Origin: Coriobacteriaceae bacterium
GTDB lineage: Bacteria; Actinomycetota; Coriobacteriia; Coriobacteriales; UMGS124
Direction: 5' to 3'
NCBI GenBank assembly: GCA_019421015.1
Contig: JAHZGC010000011.1
Coordinates: forward strand, 14,409 to 78,408
DNA: 64,000 nucleotides
Position 1 is the stretch's first letter. Each line of letters begins with the position of its first letter. Positions 1-10,102 of the stretch are shown in pieces. Under the pieces are notes generated by a model. It saw only the letters and a program-made list of their open reading frames with translations. It searched no databases and had not been told where the DNA came from. The translations under genes were made by a program, and so were the position numbers.

Positions 1-181
1 GATGGACGCCGCCTGTGCCCGCTGCGGCCAGTGCGCCGTGGTCTGTCCGGCCCAAGCCCGCAAGCTCGTGGCCAAGCCCAAGGACGAGCAGCTCGACCTG
101 CCCGAGAACGTGCTCGACGACTGGTATGAAAAGGGCAAGTACCGCGCCATGAAGGGCACGCTCTACGACTTCGTGGGCTAA
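1..181 (+). CDS. 4Fe-4S ferredoxin-type electron-transfer subunit (3' end only)
   Basis: Only the last 59 codons are in the window; the reading frame begins at base 2 and ends at TAA 179-181. Near the start it has the cluster motif CARCGQCAVVCP (C-x2-C-x2-C-x3-CP), the spacing of a bacterial [4Fe-4S] ferredoxin site. The tail is charged and hydrophilic and ends LYDFVG. It lies 42 bp upstream of hypA in the same direction, so the parent is probably an iron-sulfur subunit of a hydrogenase, formate dehydrogenase or similar oxidoreductase complex that hands electrons between redox partners. The hydrogenase link rests on the neighbour alone. The upstream part, needed to name the subunit, is missing. 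Confidence 0.75.
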   Translation, partial: MDAACARCGQCAVVCPAQARKLVAKPKDEQLDLPENVLDDWYEKGKYRAMKGTLYDFVG

Positions 182-223
182 ACGATCACGACACCGGGAG
201 AAGAAGGGGAGAGGTGCACCACC

Positions 224-574
224 ATGCACGAGATGGGCGTGACCCGCAGCATTTTGGAGACCGTGCTCGACTATGCGCAGGAGGCGCGCGTCAATCAAGT
301 GCGTGCGGTGCATCTCACCATCGGGTGGGCACGCGATATCGTTGAGAGCCTACTCCAGGGGGCCTTTGACTACATGGCCCGCGGTACCGTGGCCGACAAG
401 GCCGACCTAGTCATAACCCGCGTTCCCTTTACCGTCCGCTGCAACGAGTGCGGTATCGCCTACCCGGTAGACGTCCACCGCGACGAGACACTGCCGTGCC
501 CGCTGTGCAGCAAGAGGGACTATCGGCTCAATTCGGGCCTCGAGTTCTCGATCGACAGCATCGAGGTCGCCTAG
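224..574 (+). CDS. hypA: Hydrogenase nickel incorporation protein HypA
   Basis: This 116-aa protein has the length and both signature parts of HypA. The N-terminus MHE supplies the conserved His-2 nickel ligand, and a zinc site is formed by two CxxC pairs (CNEC near residue 73 and CPLC near residue 91). HypA delivers nickel to the large subunit of [NiFe] hydrogenases together with HypB in the cytoplasm. The start is supported by a purine-rich GGGGAGAGG stretch upstream of ATG 224. It follows an iron-sulfur subunit gene by 42 bp, consistent with a hydrogenase operon whose other members lie upstream of the window. Other hyp genes are not visible here. Confidence 0.92.
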   Translation: MHEMGVTRSILETVLDYAQEARVNQVRAVHLTIGWARDIVESLLQGAFDYMARGTVADKADLVITRVPFTVRCNECGIAYPVDVHRDETLPCPLCSKRDYRLNSGLEFSIDSIEVA

Positions 575-589
575 GGAGGCATTTTTAAC

Positions 590-598
590 GGGGGGGGG
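590..598 (+). repeat. Run of nine G in the hypA-reductase intergenic region
   Basis: Nine consecutive G bases follow a TTTTTAAC stretch 16 bases after the hypA stop codon, about 215 bp before the next start. Poly-G tracts of this length can vary by slipped-strand mispairing. The rest of this 238-bp gap holds no other feature I can name, apart from a strong Shine-Dalgarno (GTGAGGAG) before the reductase start at 813. Confidence 0.6.
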
Positions 599-812
599 AG
601 GCCGACAAGCTTCCAGCTTACAGCGTCAATAGCCACTTATCGCCACCGCCATGTCAGCGGCTTCCAGGCCCATTCGCCCAAAACGGGTGCGGTCTGGGGG
701 CCACTTTCTCGTTAGGATTCTCCGCATCTTACCGAGGGCCGCTTCAAGGGGATTCGAAAAAACGGTGCCTTGGGGAGATAAGACCATCTCATACTCACAG
801 TGAGGAGAACCC

Positions 813-2507
813 ATGTCCGAGATTTCTCGCCGCTCTTTTGTGGCCGGCGCCGCCGCAAGCGTCGCCCTGACTGTCGGCACCTCGGTCGCCCTGGCAGACG
901 CCGCCCCCGAGGCCGCATCGGGCGACGTCCTTATGGTGGGCGTACCCCAGGAGCCGGCCCGTACCGAGGGCGTCGACGTCGTGGTCGTGGGCTCGGGCAT
1001 CGGCGGCTTCTACGGCGCCATGATCGCCAAAGAGCAGATGCCCGAGGCGGCTGTCGTCCTGCTCGAGAAGAACGGCTACCTGGGCGGCTCCACCAACTAC
1101 GCCGAGTGCAACGGGCCTGCAAAGAACCAGGACCCCGTGGCCGCCCGCGCCTCGGGCTTCAGCTCGGCCGCCCGCACCAGCTTCATCGCCAACTCGGTTC
1201 TGCACGCCGAGCGCGTCAAGGAGGCTGGCGACAACGCCGACTGGCTCTTTGGCAAGCACGGTTGCAAGTTCACCCAGGGCGGCGGTCCCTCCTTCTACGA
1301 GGGCGGCAACGGCACCTCGGCCATCAACACCCTGACCCCCATCGCCCAGGAGGAGGGCGTCGACATCCGCACCAATGCCCGCGCCTTCGCCCTCATTTGC
1401 CCCGACCCCTACACCGTGACCGGCATCCAGTACATCGACGAGAACGGCGACGTGGTACAGCTTGATGCCAAGGCCGTCATCCTCGCCACCGGCGGTATGA
1501 GCACCAACAAGCCGCTGCTCGCCCAATACTCGAGCCAGGACATGGACAAGATCATTGGCTGGGGCGACGGTCAAGACGGCGACGGCCACCTCATGGCCGA
1601 GCAGACCGCCCACGGCCGCGCGAACCACCTCTGCGTGGCGTCGCTCTTCAACAACGTGGGCAACGGCAAGGAGTCGCTGGCTTACAGCTCGTCGCTTGGC
1701 GTGGCCGCCACCATGCAGTACAGCGACCTCTTTGTCAACGAGTACGGCATTCGCTTTGCGGACGAGTCCAACGGGGGCGCCCTGGGCACCTCCGAGAGCG
1801 GTAAGCTCGTCGAGAGCCAGGGCTACGTGTTCTCGATTCTCGACCAGTCCATGATCGACGCCTATGAGGCCGGCGGCTGCACGCGCCACTACTCCGGCTT
1901 TGCCGACGCCTGTGTGGGAGCTCCCATCGACCTGCGCTCCGAGATCGAGCAGTACGCCGACAAGGACTACATCTGGAGCGGAGAAACCCTCGAAGAGCTG
2001 GCCAATACCGTGGCCGCCGACGTGCCCACCTTCGTGGTCGAGGACTTCCTGGCCGAGATGGACGCCTACAACAAGGCCTGCGAGACCGGCGTCGACGAGG
2101 TCTTTGGCAAGGACGCCCAGTACCTGTGGCCCTGCAACGTGGGTCCCTTCTACGCCATGCGCGTGTGTTCGGGCATGCTGAACACCTGCGGTGGCATCCG
2201 CATCGACCGCAACGCCCAGGTCTGCGACACCCACAGCAAGCCGGTCGAGGGCCTCTTCGCCGCCGGCGTGTGCACGAGCGGCTGGGACGGCGAGGTTTAC
2301 GGGGGCGGCACCTGCCAGACTGTGGGCATGTGGGCCGGCTCCAAGGCCGCCCGCTACATCATCGAGAACATCCTGGGCGGTACTGTGGCCGATGACTGGA
2401 TGGGCGATGTGAGTTTGCAGGACCAGGCCGGCGGCCCCGGTGCCGGTCCCGCCCCCGAAGGGGATGCGCCCGAAGCGGGCACGGGAGAAGAGGCGCCTGA
2501 AAAGTAA
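813..2507 (+). CDS. Tat-exported FAD-dependent fumarate reductase-like flavoprotein
   Basis: The 564-aa product begins with a twin-arginine signal (SRRSF at residues 5-9, then a hydrophobic stretch to an Ala-rich cleavage region near residue 28), so it should fold with its cofactor before export. The FAD-binding Rossmann motif is VVGSGIGGFYGA at about residues 58-69. The family is FAD_binding_2 (fumarate reductase/flavocytochrome c and 3-ketosteroid dehydrogenase relatives). There is no CxxCH haem motif and no FMN-binding domain, so electrons must come from a separate partner. By eye the C-terminal GWDGEVYGGGTCQ region does not match the H-x-x-NRLGGN active site of true fumarate reductases, so the acceptor is probably another molecule. 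The last 35 residues are an acidic Gly/Pro/Glu tail. No regulator gene is adjacent. Confidence 0.85.
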   Translation: MSEISRRSFVAGAAASVALTVGTSVALADAAPEAASGDVLMVGVPQEPARTEGVDVVVVGSGIGGFYGAMIAKEQMPEAAVVLLEKNGYLGGSTNYAECNGPAKNQDPVAARASGFSSAARTSFIANSVLHAERVKEAGDNADWLFGKHGCKFTQGGGPSFYEGGNGTSAINTLTPIAQEEGVDIRTNARAFALICPDPYTVTGIQYIDENGDVVQLDAKAVILATGGMSTNKPLLAQYSSQDMDKIIGWGDGQDGDGHLMAEQTAHGRANHLCVASLFNNVGNGKESLAYSSSLGVAATMQYSDLFVNEYGIRFADESNGGALGTSESGKLVESQGYVFSILDQSMIDAYEAGGCTRHYSGFADACVGAPIDLRSEIEQYADKDYIWSGETLEELANTVAADVPTFVVEDFLAEMDAYNKACETGVDEVFGKDAQYLWPCNVGPFYAMRVCSGMLNTCGGIRIDRNAQVCDTHSKPVEGLFAAGVCTSGWDGEVYGGGTCQTVGMWAGSKAARYIIENILGGTVADDWMGDVSLQDQAGGPGAGPAPEGDAPEAGTGEEAPEK

Positions 2508-2606
2508 GCGGTTCGGCACGCGGGTGCTGACGGTCCATGTTGACCTCATGCGCCCGCGTGTCGAGGCTTTCTCCGCCGCAGGTTGTGCGCTAAGATAACC
2601 AACATT

Positions 2607-4415
<1,809 letters not shown>

Positions 4416-4419
4416 CGCC

Positions 4420-5463
4420 GTGCCTTCATCGGTGTGCGCTGCTCCTGGGCAAGATTCCAATATGCGCGGCCAGACCGGGGCCTTTGCCGCTCGGTTGGCC
4501 GCGCATCCCTTTATGCTGGCCCCCATGGCGGGCGTCACCGACCCCACCTACCGCGAGATCTGCGTGGAGCACGGGGCACCGCTGTGCTACAGCGAGATGG
4601 TGAGCGTGGCCGGCATAGCCCACGGGTCCGAGAAGACCTGGGAGCTCGTGGACCCCGCCCCCGGCGAGCGACAGATCGCCGTGCAGCTCTTCGGCAGTCG
4701 CCCCGAGCAGTTTGCCCCCGCCGCCGCGGCGGTGGTGGAGCGGCTGGGAGAGCGCCTGGCGCTGCTCGACATCAACATGGCCTGTCCCGTGCCCAAGGTC
4801 TTCAAGAAAGGGGAGGGCTCGGCCCTCATGGACGATCCGGACCGCGCCTGCGCCATCGTGGCCGAGACCCTGCGCGGGGCGGCCGGGGCCGCGCCCGTGA
4901 CCTGCAAGATCCGCGCCGGCATCTACCAAAGCGAGGAGTTGGCACCCGAGTTTGCCCGCCGGCTCGAGGACGCGGGTGCTGACGGCGTGGCGGTGCACGG
5001 CCGTGCCGCCAAGCAGTTCTATACCGGCAAGGCCGACTGGGGCGTGATCCGCCGGGTGGTCGAGGCTGTGGGGATTCCCGTGGTGGGTTCCGGCGACGTC
5101 TACACCCCCGAGGACTGCCTGCGTATGCCGGAGGAGACCGGCTGCGCGGGGGTGTTCGTGGCCCGGGGGAGCTATGGCAACCCCTGGATCTTCGAGCGGG
5201 CCTATGCCCTGCGCGAGACCGGTGAGCTGCCGCCCGCCCCGAGCGTGGCCGTGCGCCTTGCGACCTTGCGCGACCACATCGAGCGCTTCTCGGCCCGGGG
5301 CTGCCACATGGCTCGTCTGCGGCCGGTGACCTGCTGGTACATCAAGGGTCTGCCAAGCGCCGCCGTCTGGCGCGACCGGGCCATGGCCTGCCGGGGTGCC
5401 GGAGACTTCCTGGCTCTGGTCGATGCCATGGAGCAGGCCTGCCGCGAGCATGGGATGGTATAG
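4420..5463 (+). CDS. dusB: tRNA-dihydrouridine synthase (Dus family)
   Basis: The product (347 aa from GTG 4420, or 333 aa from the in-frame ATG 4462) is a TIM-barrel flavoenzyme that reduces specific uridines in the tRNA D-loop using FMN. Visible signatures are the FMN phosphate motif APMAGVTD, the SEMVS strand, NMACPVPKV with the catalytic Cys, CKIRAG, VHGRAAKQFYTGKADW and SGDVYTPED. It follows lepA by 4 bases and precedes hemW by 3, so the three form one transcription unit. The start is uncertain: neither candidate has a strong ribosome site and the conserved part begins around residue 28. The DusB subtype name is by overall resemblance. Confidence 0.9.
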   Translation: MPSSVCAAPGQDSNMRGQTGAFAARLAAHPFMLAPMAGVTDPTYREICVEHGAPLCYSEMVSVAGIAHGSEKTWELVDPAPGERQIAVQLFGSRPEQFAPAAAAVVERLGERLALLDINMACPVPKVFKKGEGSALMDDPDRACAIVAETLRGAAGAAPVTCKIRAGIYQSEELAPEFARRLEDAGADGVAVHGRAAKQFYTGKADWGVIRRVVEAVGIPVVGSGDVYTPEDCLRMPEETGCAGVFVARGSYGNPWIFERAYALRETGELPPAPSVAVRLATLRDHIERFSARGCHMARLRPVTCWYIKGLPSAAVWRDRAMACRGAGDFLALVDAMEQACREHGMV

Positions 5464-5466
5464 GGT

Positions 5467-6792
5467 ATGGGGGACGCCACCTCGTTGGTAGCCGCCCCGT
5501 TCGGTGCCCTCTACCTGCACATGCCCTTCTGCATACGCCGCTGCCGCTATTGTGACTTTGCCACCGCCGCGACCCGCCATGACGACCCGCTGGTGGCGGC
5601 CTATGCGGGTGCGTTGGAAACCTTGGCGCGCCGTGTCGGCTCGACCGGGTTGCTCAGGGGCGTGCGCACTGCCTACGTCGGAGGCGGCACCCCCACCATG
5701 GCGGGGGAGAAACTCGCGGGGCTAGTGGCCTGCGTCCGCGGGGTGTGCCCTGACCTTGCGGAGTTCTCCTCCGAGGCCAACCCCGAGTCGCTCACGTCCA
5801 CCCTGGTAACGTCGTTGGCCCAGGCGGGGCTCACCCGTATCAGCCTGGGTGTCCAGAGCACCATCGACGCCGAGCTTGCACGGCTTGGGCGTGCCCACGA
5901 CCGTGCCGGCGCGCTCGCCGCGGCCAGGGTAGTCTGTGCAGCCGGTCTCGACCTCTCCTGCGATCTCATGGCGGGAATCCCCCTGCAGACGCCAGCCAGC
6001 TGGGAGCATTCGCTGCACGACGTACTCGAGGCCGGTGCGACCCATGTGAGCTGCTATCCCCTCATGGTTGAGGACGGCACGCCTCTGGCCGCCGCCGTCG
6101 AGGCGGGGAAGGAGCGCGAGCCCGACGACGACCTTCAGGCCGACCTTATGCTCGCTGCAGCCCGGGTGCTGGGGAATGCTGGCCTTACGCGTTACGAGGT
6201 TGCCAGCTACGCGGCTCCCGGCAAGGCCTGCGCCCACAACATCGCTTACTGGACGGGTGTGCCGTACCTGGGGCTCGGCAGTTCGGCCGCCAGCATGATG
6301 GGCCCCGAAGGTCTGCTCGCCCTGGCCGAGGCGCTGCCGCTCGCTGTGGTGGACGCTGGAGAGAGCGTGGGGCTGCCGGCGACGGCGGGGGTCGGAGCGG
6401 GGGACGGACGGCAAGAGACCCCTGCGGCTTATCTCGCGCGGCACCCCGAAGCGGCGCGCATCCGGCTGCGGATGCTCGACGACGCCCGGAACCTTGTCTA
6501 CAAAGTGGGAGCCAGGGAGCCTCTGGCCTGCGAGATCGAGTCCCTTACGGCCCGAGAGGCGGCCGCCGAGGACCTCATGCTTGCTATGCGCATGAGCGCC
6601 GGAGCTTCGTCCGCTTTGCTCGAACGGGCAGTGGGGGAGGGAGGTATTCCCCGATTGACTCTGGAGCGCGCGTGTGCCGACGTAGTGGGACGGGGCTTGG
6701 CCGCCTGGACTGCCGAGGGGGCGCTCACCCCCACCGAACGCGGGTGGCTTCTCGGCAACGAACTCTATGGCGCGATGTGGGATCTGGCTTAA
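5467..6792 (+). CDS. hemW: Radical SAM heme chaperone HemW (HemN-like)
   Basis: This 441-aa protein carries the radical SAM site CIRRCRYC (Cys 22, 26 and 29; C-x3-C-x2-C) inside the LYLHMPFC context typical of HemW/HemN. It is followed by YVGGGTPT, ISLGVQS and the LMAGIPLQT segment. The C-terminal part is a HemW-type domain. HemW members bind and transfer haem rather than oxidise coproporphyrinogen, and the C-x3-C-x2-C site with no additional N-terminal cysteine fits HemW better than HemN. It is co-transcribed with the dus gene 3 bases upstream. It is longer than usual (about 380 aa), partly from a Gly/Ala-rich segment around residues 295-320. Confidence 0.88.
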   Translation: MGDATSLVAAPFGALYLHMPFCIRRCRYCDFATAATRHDDPLVAAYAGALETLARRVGSTGLLRGVRTAYVGGGTPTMAGEKLAGLVACVRGVCPDLAEFSSEANPESLTSTLVTSLAQAGLTRISLGVQSTIDAELARLGRAHDRAGALAAARVVCAAGLDLSCDLMAGIPLQTPASWEHSLHDVLEAGATHVSCYPLMVEDGTPLAAAVEAGKEREPDDDLQADLMLAAARVLGNAGLTRYEVASYAAPGKACAHNIAYWTGVPYLGLGSSAASMMGPEGLLALAEALPLAVVDAGESVGLPATAGVGAGDGRQETPAAYLARHPEAARIRLRMLDDARNLVYKVGAREPLACEIESLTAREAAAEDLMLAMRMSAGASSALLERAVGEGGIPRLTLERACADVVGRGLAAWTAEGALTPTERGWLLGNELYGAMWDLA

Positions 6793-6823
6793 AGCTTGGC
6801 GGGCGGTTTACCGGGGGTACTCG

Positions 6824-6964
6824 TGGTCAAAAACTCCGGTTTGACAACATTGCATGGGCCGTTTGATAGTCCAAAGACTGGTCGAATTGGCAAATACCCA
6901 GGAAAAGTTCGGATGAAAGCAGGCGATCGTTCAGCTGATGTTGTCAAACCGGAGTTTTTGACCA
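6824..6964. repeat. 141-bp element with 27-bp perfect inverted repeats
   Basis: The segment 6824-6850 (TGGTCAAAAACTCCGG and onward to GACAACAT) is matched without a mismatch by the reverse complement of 6938-6964. The 87 bases between show no gene with a recognisable product. Two short readings of the element exist on either strand and look like artefacts of the repeat. The layout resembles a miniature inverted-repeat element or a very long hairpin. No flanking target duplication is obvious. It sits 31 bp after the hemW stop codon. Confidence 0.75.
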
Positions 6965-7240
6965 GCAGGGAGACCCTTGCGGGAACGATGATGATAATCT
7001 GAACAAATAATGTGCATGTAAATACTATTTTATGCATGCAATATCAGAACCCCAAGACAACTCACCGCCACCGGCGGAGTTTCGCGCCTGAGAGGGTAGG
7101 ACACGCGCAAATCAGCATCCACTTAAAGTAATGTAGCCGCTCCCCTATGTCGGTAAGCGGTGCCGCCGCATCCCGTCCGGGCAGCTCGCTGACGCTGTGC
7201 TAGACTGTGACGAATTGTCTTACCGGTGGGAGGAACCAAC
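6965..7240 (+). promoter_or_regulatory. Upstream region of the ior operon with extended -10 box
   Basis: This stretch separates the inverted-repeat element from iorA. Bases 6980-7060 are markedly AT-rich for this genome and contain TGCATG half-sites (about 7013-7018 and 7034-7039) that could bind a regulator. A bulged GC hairpin (about 7059-7081) may be the hemW terminator. An extended -10 box, TGC-TAGACT (7198-7206), lies 35 bases before iorA, with no good -35 match. The Shine-Dalgarno is GGGAGGA just before GTG 7241. Confidence 0.4.
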
Positions 7241-9025
7241 GTGGAGAAACACTTGCTATCGGGCAACGAGGCCATAGCCCGCGGTGCCTGGGAGGCCGGC
7301 TGCGACGGTGGCTTCGGCTACCCCGGCACGCCGTCGACCGAGACCCTCGAGACGTTCGCCAAGCTGCCCAGCGTCTACGCCGAGTGGGCCGTCAACGAGA
7401 AGGTCGCCCTCGAGAACGCCCTGGGCTTCTCGATGGCCGGCCGGCGCGCCCTGTGCACCATGAAGCACGTGGGCGTGAACGTCGCCGCCGACCCGCTCAT
7501 GTCGCTCGCGTACTCGGGCGTCTCGGGCGGCCTGGTGCTGCTGGCGGCCGACGACCCCGGCATGTTCTCGTCCCAGAACGAGCAGGACAGCCGCTTTTAC
7601 GCCCAGTTCGCCTGCGCCCCCATGTTCGAGCCCGCCGACTCCGCCGAGGCCCTGGCCATGACCAAGGAGGCGTTCGAGCTCTCGGAGCGGCTCAAGTCCA
7701 TCGCGATGGTGCGCTCCACGGTGCGCATCTCCCACACGCGCACGCCCGTCGAGGTGGGGGAGCGCGTCGAGGCGACCCCCATACCCTACGAGACGAGCAT
7801 CCGCGACTGGGTGATGATGCCCGCCAACGCCCGTCCCAAGCGCCTCGAGCTCGAGAAGCGCCGCGCCGAGCTGACCGCCTACGCCGAGCAGACGCCGCTC
7901 AACCGCATCGAGCTGCGCGACACCTCCATTGGCTTCGTGTGCTCCGGTGCCGTCTACCAGCACGTCCGCGAGGCGATGCCCGAGGCGTCCACGCTCAAGC
8001 TCGGCCTCTCGTTCCCGCTGCCCCCCCAGAAGCTCCGTGACTTCTTCGGTGCCGTCGAGAAGGTCTACGTGGTGGAGGAGGCCAGCGACTACTACGACCG
8101 CGGCATCCGCGCGCTCGGCCTTGCGCCCACGCCGTGGCCCAACGGCCTGCCCGGTGCCTTTGAACTCTCGCCCTCCCTCATCCGCACGGCCCTCGGCCTG
8201 CCCGTGGCGTCCAACCCCGCGGCCGAGGCGGCGGCCGCATCGGTGGAGATCCCCGCCCGTCCCCCCGCGCTGTGCGCCGGATGCCCCCACCGCGTGCCCT
8301 TTAACGAGCTCAAGCGCATGAAGGCCATCGCCCTGGGCGACATCGGCTGCTACACCTTGGGGGCCCTTCCGCCCCTCGGCGTGCTCGAGAGCGCCATCGA
8401 CATGGGCGCCTCGGTCTCCATGGGCCATGGGTTCGAGGTGGCCCGCATGATGGGCCGCGAGCGCGGTGAGGCCGAGGTCACGGGCGGCAAGCGCCCGGTG
8501 TTCTCCGTCATCGGCGATTCCACCTTTGCCCACTCCGGCCTCTCCGGGGTCATCTCGCGGGTGTACAACGGCGGCACCGGCAACGTGCTCATCCTCGACA
8601 ACCGCACCACGGCCATGACCGGCGGCCAGGGCAACCCCGTCTGCGGCGTCACCCTCCAGGGCCGCGCCTCCCACGAGGTCGACCTGCCCGCGGTCCTCTC
8701 GGCCGCAGGCGTCGAGGACGTGACCGTGGTCGACGCCTTGGACGTTGCGGCCGTCCGCTCGGCCCTGCGCGCCGCGGCGGCAAACACCGACAAGCTCAGC
8801 GTGGTCATCTGCCAGTCGCCCTGCATCGTGGAGTACCGCATCCGCGGTAACGCGCGCGCCGTGGATCCCAAGCAGTGCACGGGCTGCGGCGCCTGCACGC
8901 GCATCGGCTGCCCTGCTATCAGCAAGGACGCCGACGGTAAGGCCTGCATCGACCCATCCCTGTGCAACGGGTGCCCCCAGTGCGCCCAGTACTGCATGTT
9001 CGACGCGATTCACGAGGAGGCGTAG
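7241..9025 (+). CDS. iorA: Indolepyruvate:ferredoxin oxidoreductase, alpha subunit
   Basis: The 594-aa subunit oxidatively decarboxylates aryl pyruvates (indolepyruvate, phenylpyruvate, p-hydroxyphenylpyruvate) to aryl-acetyl-CoA and reduces ferredoxin. The N-terminal pyrimidine-binding domain (GNEAIARGAWEAG, GYPGTPSTE) is followed by the thiamine diphosphate domain (LCAGCPHRVPF, then GDIGCYTLG and ILDNRTTAMTGGQ). Two [4Fe-4S] sites close the chain: CTGCGACTRIGCP near residue 547 and CNGCPQCAQYC near residue 577. GTG 7241 is chosen because GGGAGGA lies just upstream and the MEKHLLSGNEA-like start is typical. The next gene, iorB, starts 5 bases after the stop, so the two subunits are co-translated. 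Confidence 0.94.
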   Translation: MEKHLLSGNEAIARGAWEAGCDGGFGYPGTPSTETLETFAKLPSVYAEWAVNEKVALENALGFSMAGRRALCTMKHVGVNVAADPLMSLAYSGVSGGLVLLAADDPGMFSSQNEQDSRFYAQFACAPMFEPADSAEALAMTKEAFELSERLKSIAMVRSTVRISHTRTPVEVGERVEATPIPYETSIRDWVMMPANARPKRLELEKRRAELTAYAEQTPLNRIELRDTSIGFVCSGAVYQHVREAMPEASTLKLGLSFPLPPQKLRDFFGAVEKVYVVEEASDYYDRGIRALGLAPTPWPNGLPGAFELSPSLIRTALGLPVASNPAAEAAAASVEIPARPPALCAGCPHRVPFNELKRMKAIALGDIGCYTLGALPPLGVLESAIDMGASVSMGHGFEVARMMGRERGEAEVTGGKRPVFSVIGDSTFAHSGLSGVISRVYNGGTGNVLILDNRTTAMTGGQGNPVCGVTLQGRASHEVDLPAVLSAAGVEDVTVVDALDVAAVRSALRAAAANTDKLSVVICQSPCIVEYRIRGNARAVDPKQCTGCGACTRIGCPAISKDADGKACIDPSLCNGCPQCAQYCMFDAIHEEA

Positions 9026-9030
9026 GGGCC

Positions 9031-9633
9031 GTGGAACAGGTTAGCAACGACACCCAGAACAAGCCCACCACGGTGGTGCTCTGCGGCGTGGGCGGCCAAG
9101 GGGCCATCACGGCCGCCCACCTGCTGGCGGGGGCGGCCCTCAACGAGGGATACGACGTCAAGGTCTCCGAGATCCACGGCATGGCCCAGCGCGGCGGCTC
9201 GGTCGTCACGACCGTGCGCTTCGGGTCCGACGTGTCCTCGATGGTCTGCGACCCGGGCCAGGCCGACGTGCTCATCTCCTTTGAGCTGCTCGAGGCCGTG
9301 CGCAACCTGCCCTACCTCGCGCAAGGGGGCCATATCGTGGTCAACGACGTGGCCATCAAGCCCATGCCGGTGTTGACCGGCGCGGCGGCCATGCCCCAAG
9401 GCCTCCACGGGGTGCTCGAGGCGCTCGGGGAAGGAGCGGCCGCGCTCATCGACGCCGACGCCGTGGCCGACGCGGCCGGCAACCGCAAGTGCTCCAACGT
9501 GGCCCTGCTCGGCGGGGCGGCCAAGTACCTGCCCATCTCGGAGTCCTCGTGGCGCCAGGCCATCGAGGCCCATGTTCCCCCCAAGACCCTCGAGACGAAC
9601 CTCAGGGCCTTCTCAGCCACCTTCTCCCACTAA
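9031..9633 (+). CDS. iorB: Indolepyruvate:ferredoxin oxidoreductase, beta subunit
   Basis: This 200-aa protein is the gamma-domain type partner of IorA. It carries the glycine-rich VLCGVGGQGAITAAHLLA motif near residues 15-32 and the family segment KVSEIHGMAQRGGSV. It binds the CoA or thiamine moiety at the interface with IorA in the cytoplasmic heterodimer. GTG 9031 follows the iorA stop by 5 bases, and the AGGAGGCGTAGGGGCC sequence at the junction gives the ribosome site. The operon continues with an ACT protein and PaaK. Confidence 0.93.
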   Translation: MEQVSNDTQNKPTTVVLCGVGGQGAITAAHLLAGAALNEGYDVKVSEIHGMAQRGGSVVTTVRFGSDVSSMVCDPGQADVLISFELLEAVRNLPYLAQGGHIVVNDVAIKPMPVLTGAAAMPQGLHGVLEALGEGAAALIDADAVADAAGNRKCSNVALLGGAAKYLPISESSWRQAIEAHVPPKTLETNLRAFSATFSH

Positions 9634-9650
9634 GAAAGGACCGTGCCTCC

Positions 9651-10085
9651 ATGGAACCCACCAAGCACGTGGTCCAGATCAGCGTGTTCATCGAAAACCG
9701 CCCCGGCCGGGCCGCGACGGTGTGCGAGCTGCTCGAGGAGGCGCGCATCAACGTGCGCGGCTTCATGATCAGCGACACCAACGACTACGGCATCCTGCGC
9801 CTCGTGGTCGACCAGCCCGAGCGCGCGGCCGAGGTGCTCTCGGCCGCCGGCTTCACGGCCAAGAGCAAGCCCGTCCTCGTGGCGCGCCTCGTCGACCGCC
9901 CCGGCAACCTCTCCAAGCTGCTGCGCCATTTGGCCGAGGCCCACATCGACGTGACCTACACCTACTCGCTCATCTCCACCTTCGTGGCCATCAGCGTGCG
10001 CGACATCGAAAGCGCCTGGCAGCCGGCCCTGGACGCCGGCGTGGAGCACGGCACGCTCGACGAGCTTGTCTCCGAACTCGACTAG
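9651..10085 (+). CDS. Tandem ACT-domain protein (amino-acid sensor)
   Basis: This 144-aa protein is made of two ACT domains: residues 7-70 (VVQISVFIENRPGRAATV start) and 75-140 (VLVARLVDRPGNLSKLL start). It has no catalytic domain. ACT pairs usually bind amino acids and regulate partner enzymes. A stand-alone ACT protein between ior genes and paaK is a recurring arrangement, and the likely ligand is an aromatic amino acid or keto acid (inference). ATG 9651 is 17 bases after iorB, behind an AAGAAAGGA ribosome site; longer in-frame readings overlap iorB and are not needed. Confidence 0.85.
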   Translation: MEPTKHVVQISVFIENRPGRAATVCELLEEARINVRGFMISDTNDYGILRLVVDQPERAAEVLSAAGFTAKSKPVLVARLVDRPGNLSKLLRHLAEAHIDVTYTYSLISTFVAISVRDIESAWQPALDAGVEHGTLDELVSELD

Positions 10086-10102
10086 TCGCGAAAGGTCCCC
10101 CA

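Noticed and set aside
795..2549. Long minus-strand open frame (584 codons) opposite the first flavoprotein
   Set aside because: Shadow of a real GC-rich gene: His/Val/Gly-rich composition, no domain, and the plus-strand frame has a clear Tat signal and FAD motif.
6796..7037. Short ORFs within the 141-bp inverted repeat element
   Set aside because: The two strands give similar peptides (VVKNSGLTT, VVKPEFLT) only because the ends are inverted repeats; there is no ribosome site or known domain.
7082..7110. Riboswitch-like CTGAGAGGGTAGG string before iorA
   Set aside because: Only a short similarity to riboswitch motifs; the remaining conserved helices and core sequences of known classes are not present.
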